From Parasedimentitalea marina (GTDB taxonomy: Bacteria > Pseudomonadota > Alphaproteobacteria > Rhodobacterales > Rhodobacteraceae), in the NCBI RefSeq assembly GCF_004006175.1, contig NZ_CP033222.1, forward strand, positions 1 through 64,000: 64,000 nt of DNA. Reading direction: 5' to 3'. The notes beneath the pieces were generated by a model that was not told the DNA's origin, made no database searches, and was given only the letters and a program-made list of their open reading frames with translations. The position numbers were made by a program, and so were the translations under genes. This document shows, one piece after another, positions 32,530 to 40,821 of this stretch. Position 1 is the stretch's first letter. Each line of letters opens with the position of its first letter.

Positions 32530-33902
32530 CCGGATTGGGTGTCACAAAATCATTTGCGGGTTGGGCAAGTGAATTGCTTGCTACCGATATACCAGCCCAT
32601 GTGCACCAGATCGCACACCGTGCCATGCTAGATACACTGGGTGCCATGCTTGCCGGAGGTGCCCATCAGGACATCAAAAAGCTTGCGGGCATTTGGCCCG
32701 CCTCAAACGGGGCTTGCGACCTTGCCACCGGCGGCAGGGCAACGGCAGAAACTGCGGCCCTTATAAATGGCGGTGCGGCCCATTTTTGGGATTTCGACGA
32801 TACCAGCTATACTGGCATTATGCATGGATCTGCGGTGATTTTTCCTGTGGTGCTGGCATTGGCACAAGAAAAAGGCGCCTCAGAGGAAGAGGCCCGCACT
32901 GCCTTTGTCATTGGATCTGAAATCACCTATGTGCTGGCGGACATCTGCACCCATCAGCATTATTTTCGCGGTTGGTGGTCAACGGCGACATGTGGCCTTG
33001 TTGGGGCGGCGGCGGCGGCGGCTCGGCTGCTGGGATGCGATAGTAACCAAATCTGCCAGGCCATCGGTCTGGCCGCGGCTGCGTCCGGTGGGGCCAAATC
33101 AGTGTTCGGCACCCATGCTAAACCTTATCTGGTTGGAGAGGCCGCGCAACGGGCCATCATGATTGCCCGGTTTGTCGCAAGTGGACTGTCAGGGCCAGAT
33201 GACGGGATCGAAGGGCAGACTGGATTCTTGCATCTTTTGAACAACGATGTGGAGGATCTACAACAAATCGAGACTCTGGGCCGACGCTGGCGCCTGGCTG
33301 ATCCCGGCCTGTTGATTAAACTTTACCCGGTCTGTTCCGCAGCCCACGCCGCCACAGAAGAAATCGCGCGCCAAACCTTCCATGCAGGCCTGTCCCCGGA
33401 CGACATTGACATGATCCGGGTGGAGGTGCCGAAACTTGTGCGCATTAGTCTGGTTCATGATCACCCCAAGACCCCAGCACAGGCCCAGTTCAGCCTGCCA
33501 TTTGTCGCGGCCTGTGCGGTTATCAATGGGGCGGTTCGGCTGCAGGATCTGAACGTCGATGTCATTCAGTCCGCATCCATTCAGGCTGTCATGGCCAAGG
33601 TCCAAATTCATGAGGCAGCAGACTTGTCCACCCCTGAAGCCCGCCAACGGTTCCCTGAAAGCGCGCGGGTGCGGATTATCCTTAAGGATCAAACCGAACA
33701 AACAGGGTTTTGTGGTGAGGCCTACGGAATGCCCGAAAAACCGTTGAGTGACATTGATTTCCTGAAGAAGTTTCAAGGCTGCCTAGCCTTTGCCAATTGC
33801 GCGCTAAGTAAGCAGAATATCTTCGAAACCGATTTCCTATTGTTTGCGTCGGAACTATGCGCGCAAGTTGAGAAACTGCCGTCCACTCAATCAGAAACAT
33901 AA
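32526..33902 (+). CDS. MmgE/PrpD family protein
   Basis: 458-residue member of the MmgE/PrpD superfamily (2-methylcitrate dehydratase, cis-aconitate decarboxylase, iminodisuccinate epimerase). The hallmark AHFWDFDDTSYTGIMHGSAVIFP is present, with the helical domain LDTLGAMLAGG and CQAIGLAAAASGGAKSVFGTHAKP. It is translationally coupled to soxG (ATGA). PrpD-type methylcitrate metabolism is not indicated because no prpB/prpC is nearby. Epimerisation or dehydration of an amino-dicarboxylate would suit the sox neighbours and the aspartase remnant downstream. The substrate is unknown. Confidence 0.88.
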   Translation: MTGLGVTKSFAGWASELLATDIPAHVHQIAHRAMLDTLGAMLAGGAHQDIKKLAGIWPASNGACDLATGGRATAETAALINGGAAHFWDFDDTSYTGIMHGSAVIFPVVLALAQEKGASEEEARTAFVIGSEITYVLADICTHQHYFRGWWSTATCGLVGAAAAAARLLGCDSNQICQAIGLAAAASGGAKSVFGTHAKPYLVGEAAQRAIMIARFVASGLSGPDDGIEGQTGFLHLLNNDVEDLQQIETLGRRWRLADPGLLIKLYPVCSAAHAATEEIARQTFHAGLSPDDIDMIRVEVPKLVRISLVHDHPKTPAQAQFSLPFVAACAVINGAVRLQDLNVDVIQSASIQAVMAKVQIHEAADLSTPEARQRFPESARVRIILKDQTEQTGFCGEAYGMPEKPLSDIDFLKKFQGCLAFANCALSKQNIFETDFLLFASELCAQVEKLPSTQSET

Positions 33903-33999
33903 AAAATAGCCGCACCTAAAGCGAGCAGTCCCGAACTAAGTTTATTATTCGCCACCGAACCGGGAAAAACCGGCAGCGTGGCCCAACAAGGAGAAGACC

Positions 34000-34812
34000 A
34001 TGTTCAAGACAATTACAAAAAGAACAGCTATGGCCGCGGCGCTTGGCGCTTTTGCTTTTGCCGCCATGCCCGCACAGGCAGACGTCATTGATGACATCAA
34101 GGAGCGTGGTATTTTGCGCGTGGCGGTCAAGGCGGATTACAAGCCCTACGGATTTCGGGACACGTCCGGTGCCATCATCGGCATCGAGCCTGAGCTGGCG
34201 CAAGATGTGGCCGACGAACTGGGTGTGGAGATAGAATTTGTGCCGGTGGTCAGTTCCAACCGCATGCAGTTCCTGCAACAGGGCAAGGTTGATCTGTTAA
34301 TCGCCACGATGACCGACAAGCCTGATCGGCGCAAAGTGATCTCGATCGTCGATCCGAACTACTATTCATCGGGCACCAACATCATGGCCCCCAAAAGCTT
34401 TGGGTTTACACAATGGGAAGACCTGCGGGATAAGCCGGTTTGTGGCATTCAGGGCGCGTTTTACAACAAAAAAACCGGTCGGGATTTTGGTGCCAAAATT
34501 GTAGCCTTCAAGGGAACAGCCGAAGTCTATGCAGCCTTGAAAGCCGGCAATTGTGTGGCCTTTGTCTATGACGATTCCTCGCATGTTGCCACATTGGAGC
34601 GGGAGGAATGGGCCGATTATGAAATGCCGCTGCCGACAATTGACGATGCCCCTTGGGGTCTTGCCGTGGCACTGGGCGAGACGCGGTTTCACGACATGAT
34701 GGGTGACATGATCGAAGGCTGGCACAAGTCCGGTCGCATTCTGGAGCTGGAAACAAAATGGGGTGTTACCAACACGCCTTTTGCTCTGACAATGCACGAT
34801 CAGTACAAATAA
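34000..34812 (+). CDS. Amino-acid type ABC transporter substrate-binding protein
   Basis: Periplasmic SBP family 3 protein (HisJ/GlnH-like). Signal peptide MFKTITKRTAMAAALGAFAFAAMPAQA, cleavage after AQA. The family signature GILRVAVKADYKPYGFRDTSGAIIGIEPELAQDVA contains the ligand-contacting aromatic and the conserved FE/PE region. RKVISIVDPNYYSSGTNIM and DDAPWGLAVALG line the usual pocket. A strong stem-loop separates it from the permease genes. The sox context suggests a methylated or substituted amino acid as ligand, but this is inference. Confidence 0.92.
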   Translation: MFKTITKRTAMAAALGAFAFAAMPAQADVIDDIKERGILRVAVKADYKPYGFRDTSGAIIGIEPELAQDVADELGVEIEFVPVVSSNRMQFLQQGKVDLLIATMTDKPDRRKVISIVDPNYYSSGTNIMAPKSFGFTQWEDLRDKPVCGIQGAFYNKKTGRDFGAKIVAFKGTAEVYAALKAGNCVAFVYDDSSHVATLEREEWADYEMPLPTIDDAPWGLAVALGETRFHDMMGDMIEGWHKSGRILELETKWGVTNTPFALTMHDQYK

Positions 34813-34822
34813 AATTTCAAAG

Positions 34823-34856
34823 CGTGGCGGTGAAGCATTCTGGTTTCACCGCCACG
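34823..34856 (+). terminator. Intercistronic stem-loop after the binding-protein gene
   Basis: Perfect 12-bp stem CGTGGCGGTGAA / TTCACCGCCACG with a 10-base loop, 11 bases after the stop codon. No U-run follows, so it is more likely an mRNA-stabilising or attenuating hairpin that gives excess binding protein over permease, as known for other binding-protein ABC operons, than a full terminator. Confidence 0.7.
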
Positions 34857-34898
34857 AACAGAAATAGGTCGCAAAGACCGGGTTAGGGGGGAGAGCTG

Positions 34899-35645
34899 AT
34901 GGATGCATTTTTTGAATGGTTCAGAGTGTTATATGACGAGACTGGAATAAACCTTCCGTTTCTCTATGACAGTTATGACCGGAACCGTATGATTGACGGC
35001 TTTTTCATGACGATTAAGTTGTCTGTAGTTTGTTTGTTCTTCTCGATCATCATCGGCATTATTGGCGCCTGGCTGCAAAACTCGCCCTTTAAATGGACCC
35101 GCCGGATTATGAACGGCTATATTCAGTTGTTCCGAAATACTCCGCCGTTGGTTCAATTGTATTTCTTCTACTTCGCCATCTCTTCACTGCTGCCGACAAT
35201 GTCCAATGGGTATGGCGGGCAACAGCCTATTCTGGGTGGATTTGCCTGGGCGGCGATCTCCCTGTCGTTCTTTGCCGGGGCCTTTAACGTGGAAATTTTT
35301 CGATCCGGGATCGAGGCAGTGCCAGATTCAACCATCGAAGCAGCCGAAGCCCTGGGGTTCTCACGCCTTACGATCTATTTGCACATCACTTTGCCTCTGG
35401 CCATTCGTGTGGCCCTGCCTGCCTTGAACAACAATCTGGTCAATCTGGTGAAAACAACCACCTTGGCCTACGCGATTGCGGTGCCCGAGATGTTGTATGA
35501 AGCCAATCAAATCTGGTCGGACAATGTCAATGTGACAGAGATGATGGTCTTTCTACTGCTAACGTATTTTGTCTTGGTCGGTGTCCTTGTTTGGGTCATG
35601 CACCGTTGGGAAAAACGGCTGAAAATACCTGGGTTTGGGGCATGA
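34899..35645 (+). CDS. Amino-acid ABC transporter permease
   Basis: HisM/GlnP-type inner-membrane permease, 248 residues with about five spans. The leading span is TIKLSVVCLFFSIIIGIIGAW. The EAA loop for the ATPase is EAAEALGFSRLTIYLHITLPLAIRVALPAL, and NGYIQLFRNTPPLVQLYFFYFA is a family signature. A GGGGGAGAG ribosome-binding site precedes the ATG. The stop overlaps the next permease start. Confidence 0.93.
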   Translation: MDAFFEWFRVLYDETGINLPFLYDSYDRNRMIDGFFMTIKLSVVCLFFSIIIGIIGAWLQNSPFKWTRRIMNGYIQLFRNTPPLVQLYFFYFAISSLLPTMSNGYGGQQPILGGFAWAAISLSFFAGAFNVEIFRSGIEAVPDSTIEAAEALGFSRLTIYLHITLPLAIRVALPALNNNLVNLVKTTTLAYAIAVPEMLYEANQIWSDNVNVTEMMVFLLLTYFVLVGVLVWVMHRWEKRLKIPGFGA

Positions 35646-36502
35646 GGAGCGGCTTGGAAATGAACAATTCAAATCACAAAATCATGCCGGTCATGATGGC
35701 CCCCAGACCACGGCCCAATGATCGGTTTCAACTGCAATCCTGGCATGGTTATGTGCTGGCGGCAATTTGCGTTGCGGCGGGTGTTCCTGCGGCATTTGCG
35801 GCCACGGACCCCGGGCAGGCAGGCATGTTTGAGACGCTGCTGCGGTGGATGCCATTGCTGCTGAAAGGCTTTATCTTCAACATTGTCATTTCCATCAGTG
35901 CCATGGCCGTCGGAACGCTGGTCGGTGCTGCGCTTGGGCTCGGGCAGATCTCGTTGAACCCGTTTGTTCAGAAAATCGCTTGGATCGTAACCCAGTTTTT
36001 CCGCAATGCACCTTGGCTGGTTTTATTGTTCTTTGCCATGTTCCTGCTGCCGTTCGAGGTGAAAGTCTTTGGCCTGACCATTCCCCTGCCTGATTGGCTG
36101 AAAGCGATATTGGGGCTGTCTTTGCCTGTCATGGCCAACGTTTCGGAAATTGTGCGCGGTGCGATACAATCCCTGCCCAGCGGGCAATGGGAAGCCGCCG
36201 AGAGCCTGGCGTTTTCGCGCACCCAAGTGTTGTGGCGGATCATCTTGCCGCAATGTGTGAAACGCATGCTACCGCCGTGGATGAACCTCTATTCTATTTT
36301 GACAATGGCCACCGTTCTGGCCTCGATCGTCGGAGTGTCCGAGGTCATGACGCTGACCGGGCAGGCCCTGGCGGCGGAAGGTGGGCGCAGTGATCTGTTG
36401 ATCCCGTTCTATTCATTCGTTTTGCTTCTTTTCTTTGCCTACTGCTACCCGATTGCCCGGTGGACAGTGCGGCTGGAAAAGAAATTCTCTGTTATAACTT
36501 GA
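35642..36502 (+). CDS. Amino-acid ABC transporter permease (second)
   Basis: Second HisQ/GlnP-type permease. It has a 40-residue hydrophilic N-terminus, then spans beginning YVLAAICVAAGVPAAFA. The family motif is TQFFRNAPWLVLLFFAMFLLPF and the EAA loop is EAAESLAFSRTQVLWRIILPQCVKRMLPPW. The start is taken at 35642, where ATGA overlaps the previous stop. The ATG at 35660 with GAGGAG upstream is equally possible. It forms the heterodimeric channel with the first permease. Confidence 0.9.
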   Translation: MRSGLEMNNSNHKIMPVMMAPRPRPNDRFQLQSWHGYVLAAICVAAGVPAAFAATDPGQAGMFETLLRWMPLLLKGFIFNIVISISAMAVGTLVGAALGLGQISLNPFVQKIAWIVTQFFRNAPWLVLLFFAMFLLPFEVKVFGLTIPLPDWLKAILGLSLPVMANVSEIVRGAIQSLPSGQWEAAESLAFSRTQVLWRIILPQCVKRMLPPWMNLYSILTMATVLASIVGVSEVMTLTGQALAAEGGRSDLLIPFYSFVLLLFFAYCYPIARWTVRLEKKFSVIT

Positions 36503-36505
36503 AGG

Positions 36506-37261
36506 ATGACCAATATGGCCTGGACCGATCAAGAACCAATGGTGTCCATCAAGGACGTGCGTAAATCTTTTGGGGCCCTTGAGGTTCTCAAAGGTGTTTC
36601 CCTGGATGTGATGAAAGGTGAGGTGATTTGCATCATCGGCCCTTCGGGATCGGGTAAATCAACACTTATCCGATGCGTGAACGCGCTTAACGACATTCAG
36701 GGGGGATCTATTCGTGTCGAAGGACAAGAAGTGAATGACCCTGACTTGGATAAGCTGGAACTGCGCAAGAAAGTGGGAATGGTGTTTCAACAATACAATT
36801 TGTTCCCGCATAAAACGGCCCTCGAAAACATCATGATGGCCCCACTTCTTGTTTTGAAGGAAGATAAGACTGACGTCGAAAAGCTGGCCCGCAGCCTGAT
36901 CAAAAAGGTGCGCCTGGAAGGTAAGGAAGACAGTTACCCAGGTGAATTGTCGGGTGGCCAGCAGCAACGTGTGGCCATCGCGCGATCCCTGGCCATGAGC
37001 CCTGATGTCATGCTGTTTGACGAAGTGACGGCGGCGCTTGATCCGGAAACGGTTAATGAGGTTTTGCTGACGATCAAGGAGTTGGCGCAGGATGGCATGA
37101 CTTGCATTCTGGTGACCCACGAGATGGCGTTTGCCCGGGAAGTGGCGGATCATATCTATTTTACAGATCGCGGGGTGATTGTTGAACATGGTACACCTGC
37201 TTCATTTTTCGACGAAGCCAAAGACCCAAGAACAATTGAGTTTCTCGGCCAAATCCTCTGA
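36506..37261 (+). CDS. Amino-acid ABC transporter ATP-binding protein
   Basis: GlnQ/HisP-type ATPase, 251 residues. Walker A GPSGSGKST, Q-loop QQYNLFPH, signature LSGGQQQR, Walker B with D-loop VMLFDEVTAALDPE (Val replaces the usual Pro after DE) and switch histidine VTHEM. It is three bases downstream of the permease gene and last in the transporter operon. Confidence 0.94.
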   Translation: MTNMAWTDQEPMVSIKDVRKSFGALEVLKGVSLDVMKGEVICIIGPSGSGKSTLIRCVNALNDIQGGSIRVEGQEVNDPDLDKLELRKKVGMVFQQYNLFPHKTALENIMMAPLLVLKEDKTDVEKLARSLIKKVRLEGKEDSYPGELSGGQQQRVAIARSLAMSPDVMLFDEVTAALDPETVNEVLLTIKELAQDGMTCILVTHEMAFAREVADHIYFTDRGVIVEHGTPASFFDEAKDPRTIEFLGQIL

Positions 37262-37298
37262 TTGATGAGCGGGTTAATGGGTGACTGAAGGAAATTCA

Positions 37299-37640
37299 AT
37301 GTGCAGTGAGATCGACAGTCTGGGTGCAGTCGGTATCCCGGACGGGGCTTGATTTGGAACCAACACAGTTCGCGGGGCAGAGAATTTTGCCACAGCCATT
37401 TCCAGCGCTTGTGATGAAATCATTGCTGGCCAGCACCACCACAATTTTATCGTAACGTTGGCCGAGGGCTCGGGTGGCACCTCCACGAATATCAATTTCA
37501 ACGAGGTCATTGCCAATCGGGCCGGCCAGATATTTTGGGCGATCCGCTTGGGTCCTTTGCACGTATCAGCCCCGATGATCACGTCAATCTCTTCGGGCTT
37601 GGGTCTCTTGATGGCCGTCTATGGTTCTCCGGTTTCCTAA
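37299..37640 (+). pseudogene. Aspartase/fumarase-superfamily lyase remnant
   Basis: Decayed class II lyase gene. In one frame the sequence reads EIDSLGAVGIPDGA, a TGA stop at 37350-37352, then FGTNTVRGAENF, matching the aspartase N-terminus. Without the usual intervening residues it jumps to ACDEIIAGQ and GSGGTSTNINFNEVIANRA, the superfamily's conserved GTSxNMNxNEVIANRA block. After that the frame shifts: the homologous DHVN motif is found in another frame (SPDDHVNL, near 37580). A stop, an internal deletion and a frameshift together make it nonfunctional, and the C-terminal two thirds are missing. It lies between two ABC transporter operons. Confidence 0.82.
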
Positions 37641-38051
37641 TCATAGGCGCGGCCCACTTTGGAGGGATGTTCAAGCTATTTTCTGGAAAAGATCAGGACG
37701 CTATGTCGAGAAAGGCGGATCGGGCTATCTCCCGTTTTGGGCACCGCTCGTAATTTAACTTGAGGACAGTCAAATTTTTTTTGTTTGAGATTGCGCCGTT
37801 GCTGTCTGATCATTTTCAAACACATTTAGTGTATTTGAGGGCAGCAAAGTTTATCGCGACGCGTTCGAGCAGAATGACGACCGGTGATCGTAGGGTGTCG
37901 CCCCATTGCTGCCGAGGCCAAACACAGGAAACGCATCAAACTGGGCCTTCTGGATTTGCGTATCCTACGATCGCGACGGGAAACATTAGGAAGGATCACC
38001 CCGCCTTTAGTCCGGAGTGAAATCGCCTGAAATGATGAAAAGGAGCTACCA
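37641..38051. other. Intergenic stretch upstream of the PotABCD-like operon
   Basis: No gene recognised. It contains a 9-bp inverted repeat, GATCGTAGG at 37886-37894 and CCTACGATC at 37964-37972, and ends with AAAAGGAG serving the TTG start of the next gene. It may be partly residue of the decayed lyase or another lost gene plus the promoter of the transporter operon. Confidence 0.5.
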
Positions 38052-38909
38052 TTGAACCTGCATAGCGAGGCCTCGAAGGGCATTATGCTGAGTGCTCCGG
38101 CAACGCTTTATGTCGGATTTCTGGTTGCCGCGCCGCTTGTCATTCTTGTGGTCTATTCGATGTGGACACAAACATATGTAAGCATTGAAAAGACCCCGAC
38201 GCTGGCAAATTATCGGGAGGCTTTTTTTGATCCTCTGGTGCGCCACCTGATGATCCGATCAATCTTGATCGCTGCGGTGGTGACAATCGCAACGGTGGCG
38301 CTGGCCTATCCAATTGCTTACTTTATCGCCCTAAAGGCGCGCCGAAAAACACTGTGGTTGTTACTGATCACCATTCCGTTCTGGTCAAGCTACCTTCTTC
38401 GGGTCTTTGCCTGGAAGCTGATCCTGGGGTTCAATGGGGTGCTGAATTCGGCACTTATGGCCCTTGGGCTGATCGACACGCCGCTCACGTTTCTTTTGTA
38501 CAATGAATTTGCCGTTGTTCTGACGTTGGCCCATGCCTGGGCGCCGTTTGCCATCCTGCCGATTTTTGTCTCGCTACAAAAGATCGATCCAAGCCTGTTG
38601 GAAGCTGCCACAGACCTAGGCAATAGCGCATTCGAGAGTTTTCTGCGGGTGACGCTGCCACTAACGGTTCCGGGGATTATCGCGGCCAGCCTGATCATTT
38701 TCATTCCAACTGTGGGCGACTACGTAACCCCGTCTTTGGTGGGCGGATCTGATGGTAAGATGATCGCCAATCTGATCCAGGTGCAATTTGGCGCTGCTAA
38801 TAACTGGCCTCTGGGCGCAACGATGTCGCTGTTGGCAATGTTGTCCGTTGGTTTTGTTGCCTTAGTTTTCGTTATTTCCGCCACCGGACTGGGGAGACGT
38901 ATCCGATGA
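38052..38909 (+). CDS. Spermidine/putrescine-type ABC permease (PotB-like)
   Basis: Inner-membrane permease with about six spans, 285 residues. The EAA loop is LEAATDLGNSAFESFLRVTLPLTVPGI, and IPTVGDYVTPSLVGGSDGKMIANLI is a PotB-family signature. The start is TTG, chosen for the AAAAGGAG site 7 bases upstream; an ATG lies at 38085. The stop overlaps the next permease as ATGA. The operon order permease, permease, ATPase, binding protein is common in Rhodobacterales. Confidence 0.9.
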   Translation: MNLHSEASKGIMLSAPATLYVGFLVAAPLVILVVYSMWTQTYVSIEKTPTLANYREAFFDPLVRHLMIRSILIAAVVTIATVALAYPIAYFIALKARRKTLWLLLITIPFWSSYLLRVFAWKLILGFNGVLNSALMALGLIDTPLTFLLYNEFAVVLTLAHAWAPFAILPIFVSLQKIDPSLLEAATDLGNSAFESFLRVTLPLTVPGIIAASLIIFIPTVGDYVTPSLVGGSDGKMIANLIQVQFGAANNWPLGATMSLLAMLSVGFVALVFVISATGLGRRIR

Positions 38910-39691
38910 AACGTTTTTTGGGCTTGCGCACTTATACGCTTGTATATCTGGCCTTCCTGTATTTGCCGGTGCTGCTGTTGCCGCTGTTTTCCTTTAACGA
39001 TGGCACCATCGTTGCCTTTCCGATCAAGGGCTGGACGCTGAAATGGTATGGGCAGCTGGGCGCACAGGACACCCTAGTCCAGGCACTGATGAACAGCCTG
39101 GTGGTGGGTGGATTGGCTGCGTTGCTGGCCACTTCGATGGGGCTGTTTGCAGCCCGTTCCTATGTCCGTTACCGTTTTCGCGGCAAGAAAGTTTCCGAAG
39201 CTCTGGTGATGCTGCCGCTGGTGGTGCCGGGCATCATTGTCGCCTCGTCGATGCTCGTGTTGTTCATCTCGCTGGGGCTGAAGCCGTCACTGACTGCGGT
39301 GATCCTTGGGCACACGTTTCTGGCGCTGCCATTTTCTGTCTCGATCATGAAATCGGCCTTTGACGATTTTGATGTCTCACTGGAAGAAGCTGCCTATGAT
39401 CTGGGGTCAGGGGTCTTCGAGACATTCCGCCGCGTGACCCTGCCGATGGTTGCACCGGGAATCGTCGCCAGCCTGCTGGTTTCCTTTACCGTCAGTTTTG
39501 ATGAATTCGTACTGGCCTTCTTTCTGTCTGGAAACGAGCCGACCCTGCCGGTCTATATCTGGAGCCAGATCCGCTTCCCGGCCAAGCTACCCAACACCCT
39601 GGCACTCGGCTCGCTTTTGCTGCTGGCTTCGGTGCTGCTGCTGGTAGTCGCAGAATTCTTCCGCCGCCGTTCAACCAAATCGCTTGTATGA
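38906..39691 (+). CDS. Spermidine/putrescine-type ABC permease (PotC-like)
   Basis: 261 residues, about six spans, starting TYTLVYLAFLYLPVLLLPLF. The EAA loop is LEEAAYDLGSGVFETFRRVTLPMVAPGI, followed by SFTVSFDEFVLAFFLSG, characteristic of PotC. It pairs with the preceding permease. Confidence 0.92.
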   Translation: MKRFLGLRTYTLVYLAFLYLPVLLLPLFSFNDGTIVAFPIKGWTLKWYGQLGAQDTLVQALMNSLVVGGLAALLATSMGLFAARSYVRYRFRGKKVSEALVMLPLVVPGIIVASSMLVLFISLGLKPSLTAVILGHTFLALPFSVSIMKSAFDDFDVSLEEAAYDLGSGVFETFRRVTLPMVAPGIVASLLVSFTVSFDEFVLAFFLSGNEPTLPVYIWSQIRFPAKLPNTLALGSLLLLASVLLLVVAEFFRRRSTKSLV

Positions 39692-39698
39692 GGCTCTG

Positions 39699-40799
39699 AT
39701 GACTGAAACCAATATTATCGAAATGACCGGCGTACAAAAGCGGTTTGGAAAGTTCATGGCCGTGAACGACCTGACGCTGAACCTGCGGGAGGGTGAGTTC
39801 TTTTCTCTTCTGGGCCCGTCTGGGTGCGGCAAGACCACAGCGTTACGGATGATCGCCGGGTTTCAGGAACCGACCAAGGGCCAGATCTCTATCGACGGGC
39901 AGGACATGCAGGGTATCGCGTCCAACCAACGTCCAACCAATATGGTGTTTCAAAGCTACGCGATCTTTCCGCATCTGAATGTCGGCAACAATGTCGCCTA
40001 TGGGCTGCGCAACCGGGGCATCTCGAAGTCCGAGATCGATCAACGGGTGGCCGACGCACTGGAAATGGTCGAGTTAGACGGGCTACAAAGCCGCGGTGCG
40101 ACCGAGCTTTCGGGTGGGCAGCGCCAGCGCGTTGCCCTAGCCCGCGCGTTGATCATGCGCCCCAAGGTGTTGCTACTGGACGAGCCGCTGTCAGCGCTTG
40201 ACAAGAAATTGCGCGAGCAGATGCAATTCGAAATGCGCCGTCTGCAACGCAGTCTTGGCATCACCTTTGTTATGGTTACCCATGACCAATACGAAGCCAT
40301 GACCATGTCGGACCGTATTGGCGTGATGTTTGAGGGCAAGCTGGTGCAGGTAGACGAGCCAGCAACTCTTTATGCCAAACCGAGCAACCAGGATGTAGCC
40401 TCTTTCATTGGCGAAATGAATTTCCTGCCGGCGCAAGTCACCGATGAAAAAGACGGCTCTTTAGTGATCTCAACCCCATGCTTTGACGGCATGAAAATTG
40501 AAAAAAACCCAAACGCGACCACCAGTGGTGCGAACATCTTGGTCGGCATCCGTCCAGAACAACTGGAGATAGCAGTAGAAAAACCAGACGGCTATGACGC
40601 GACCTTTCAGGGCATCGTTAGTGACGTCGCATTTTATGGTGAAAATGTGCACTACCATGTGCGAGTTGACGGCGTCGAAAAGCCGATTGCTGCTTCGGTG
40701 CCCAACTATTTTCACACGGTCGATTTCCGCCAAGGCGATACCGTCTGGATAGGCGTGCACAGCGCTTCGGTAATTGCTCTGAGACAGGACGAAAAATAA
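39699..40799 (+). CDS. ABC transporter ATP-binding protein (PotA-like)
   Basis: 366 residues. The N-terminal ATPase has Walker A GPSGCGKTT, Q-loop FQSYAIFPH, signature LSGGQRQRVALARAL, Walker B LLLDEPLSALD and switch VTHDQYEAM. The C-terminal TOBE/OB-fold part (NILVGIRPEQLEI ... VWIGVHSASVIAL) is typical of PotA/UgpC ATPases. The ATG at 39699 is preferred over an upstream TTG inside the permease gene. Confidence 0.93.
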   Translation: MTETNIIEMTGVQKRFGKFMAVNDLTLNLREGEFFSLLGPSGCGKTTALRMIAGFQEPTKGQISIDGQDMQGIASNQRPTNMVFQSYAIFPHLNVGNNVAYGLRNRGISKSEIDQRVADALEMVELDGLQSRGATELSGGQRQRVALARALIMRPKVLLLDEPLSALDKKLREQMQFEMRRLQRSLGITFVMVTHDQYEAMTMSDRIGVMFEGKLVQVDEPATLYAKPSNQDVASFIGEMNFLPAQVTDEKDGSLVISTPCFDGMKIEKNPNATTSGANILVGIRPEQLEIAVEKPDGYDATFQGIVSDVAFYGENVHYHVRVDGVEKPIAASVPNYFHTVDFRQGDTVWIGVHSASVIALRQDEK

Positions 40800-40821
40800 T
40801 ATCAAAACGGGAGAAGAACAC

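Noticed and set aside
37886..37972. Inverted repeat GATCGTAGG/CCTACGATC as insertion-sequence ends
   Set aside because: Only 69 bp lie between the arms, with no transposase and no target-site duplication seen.
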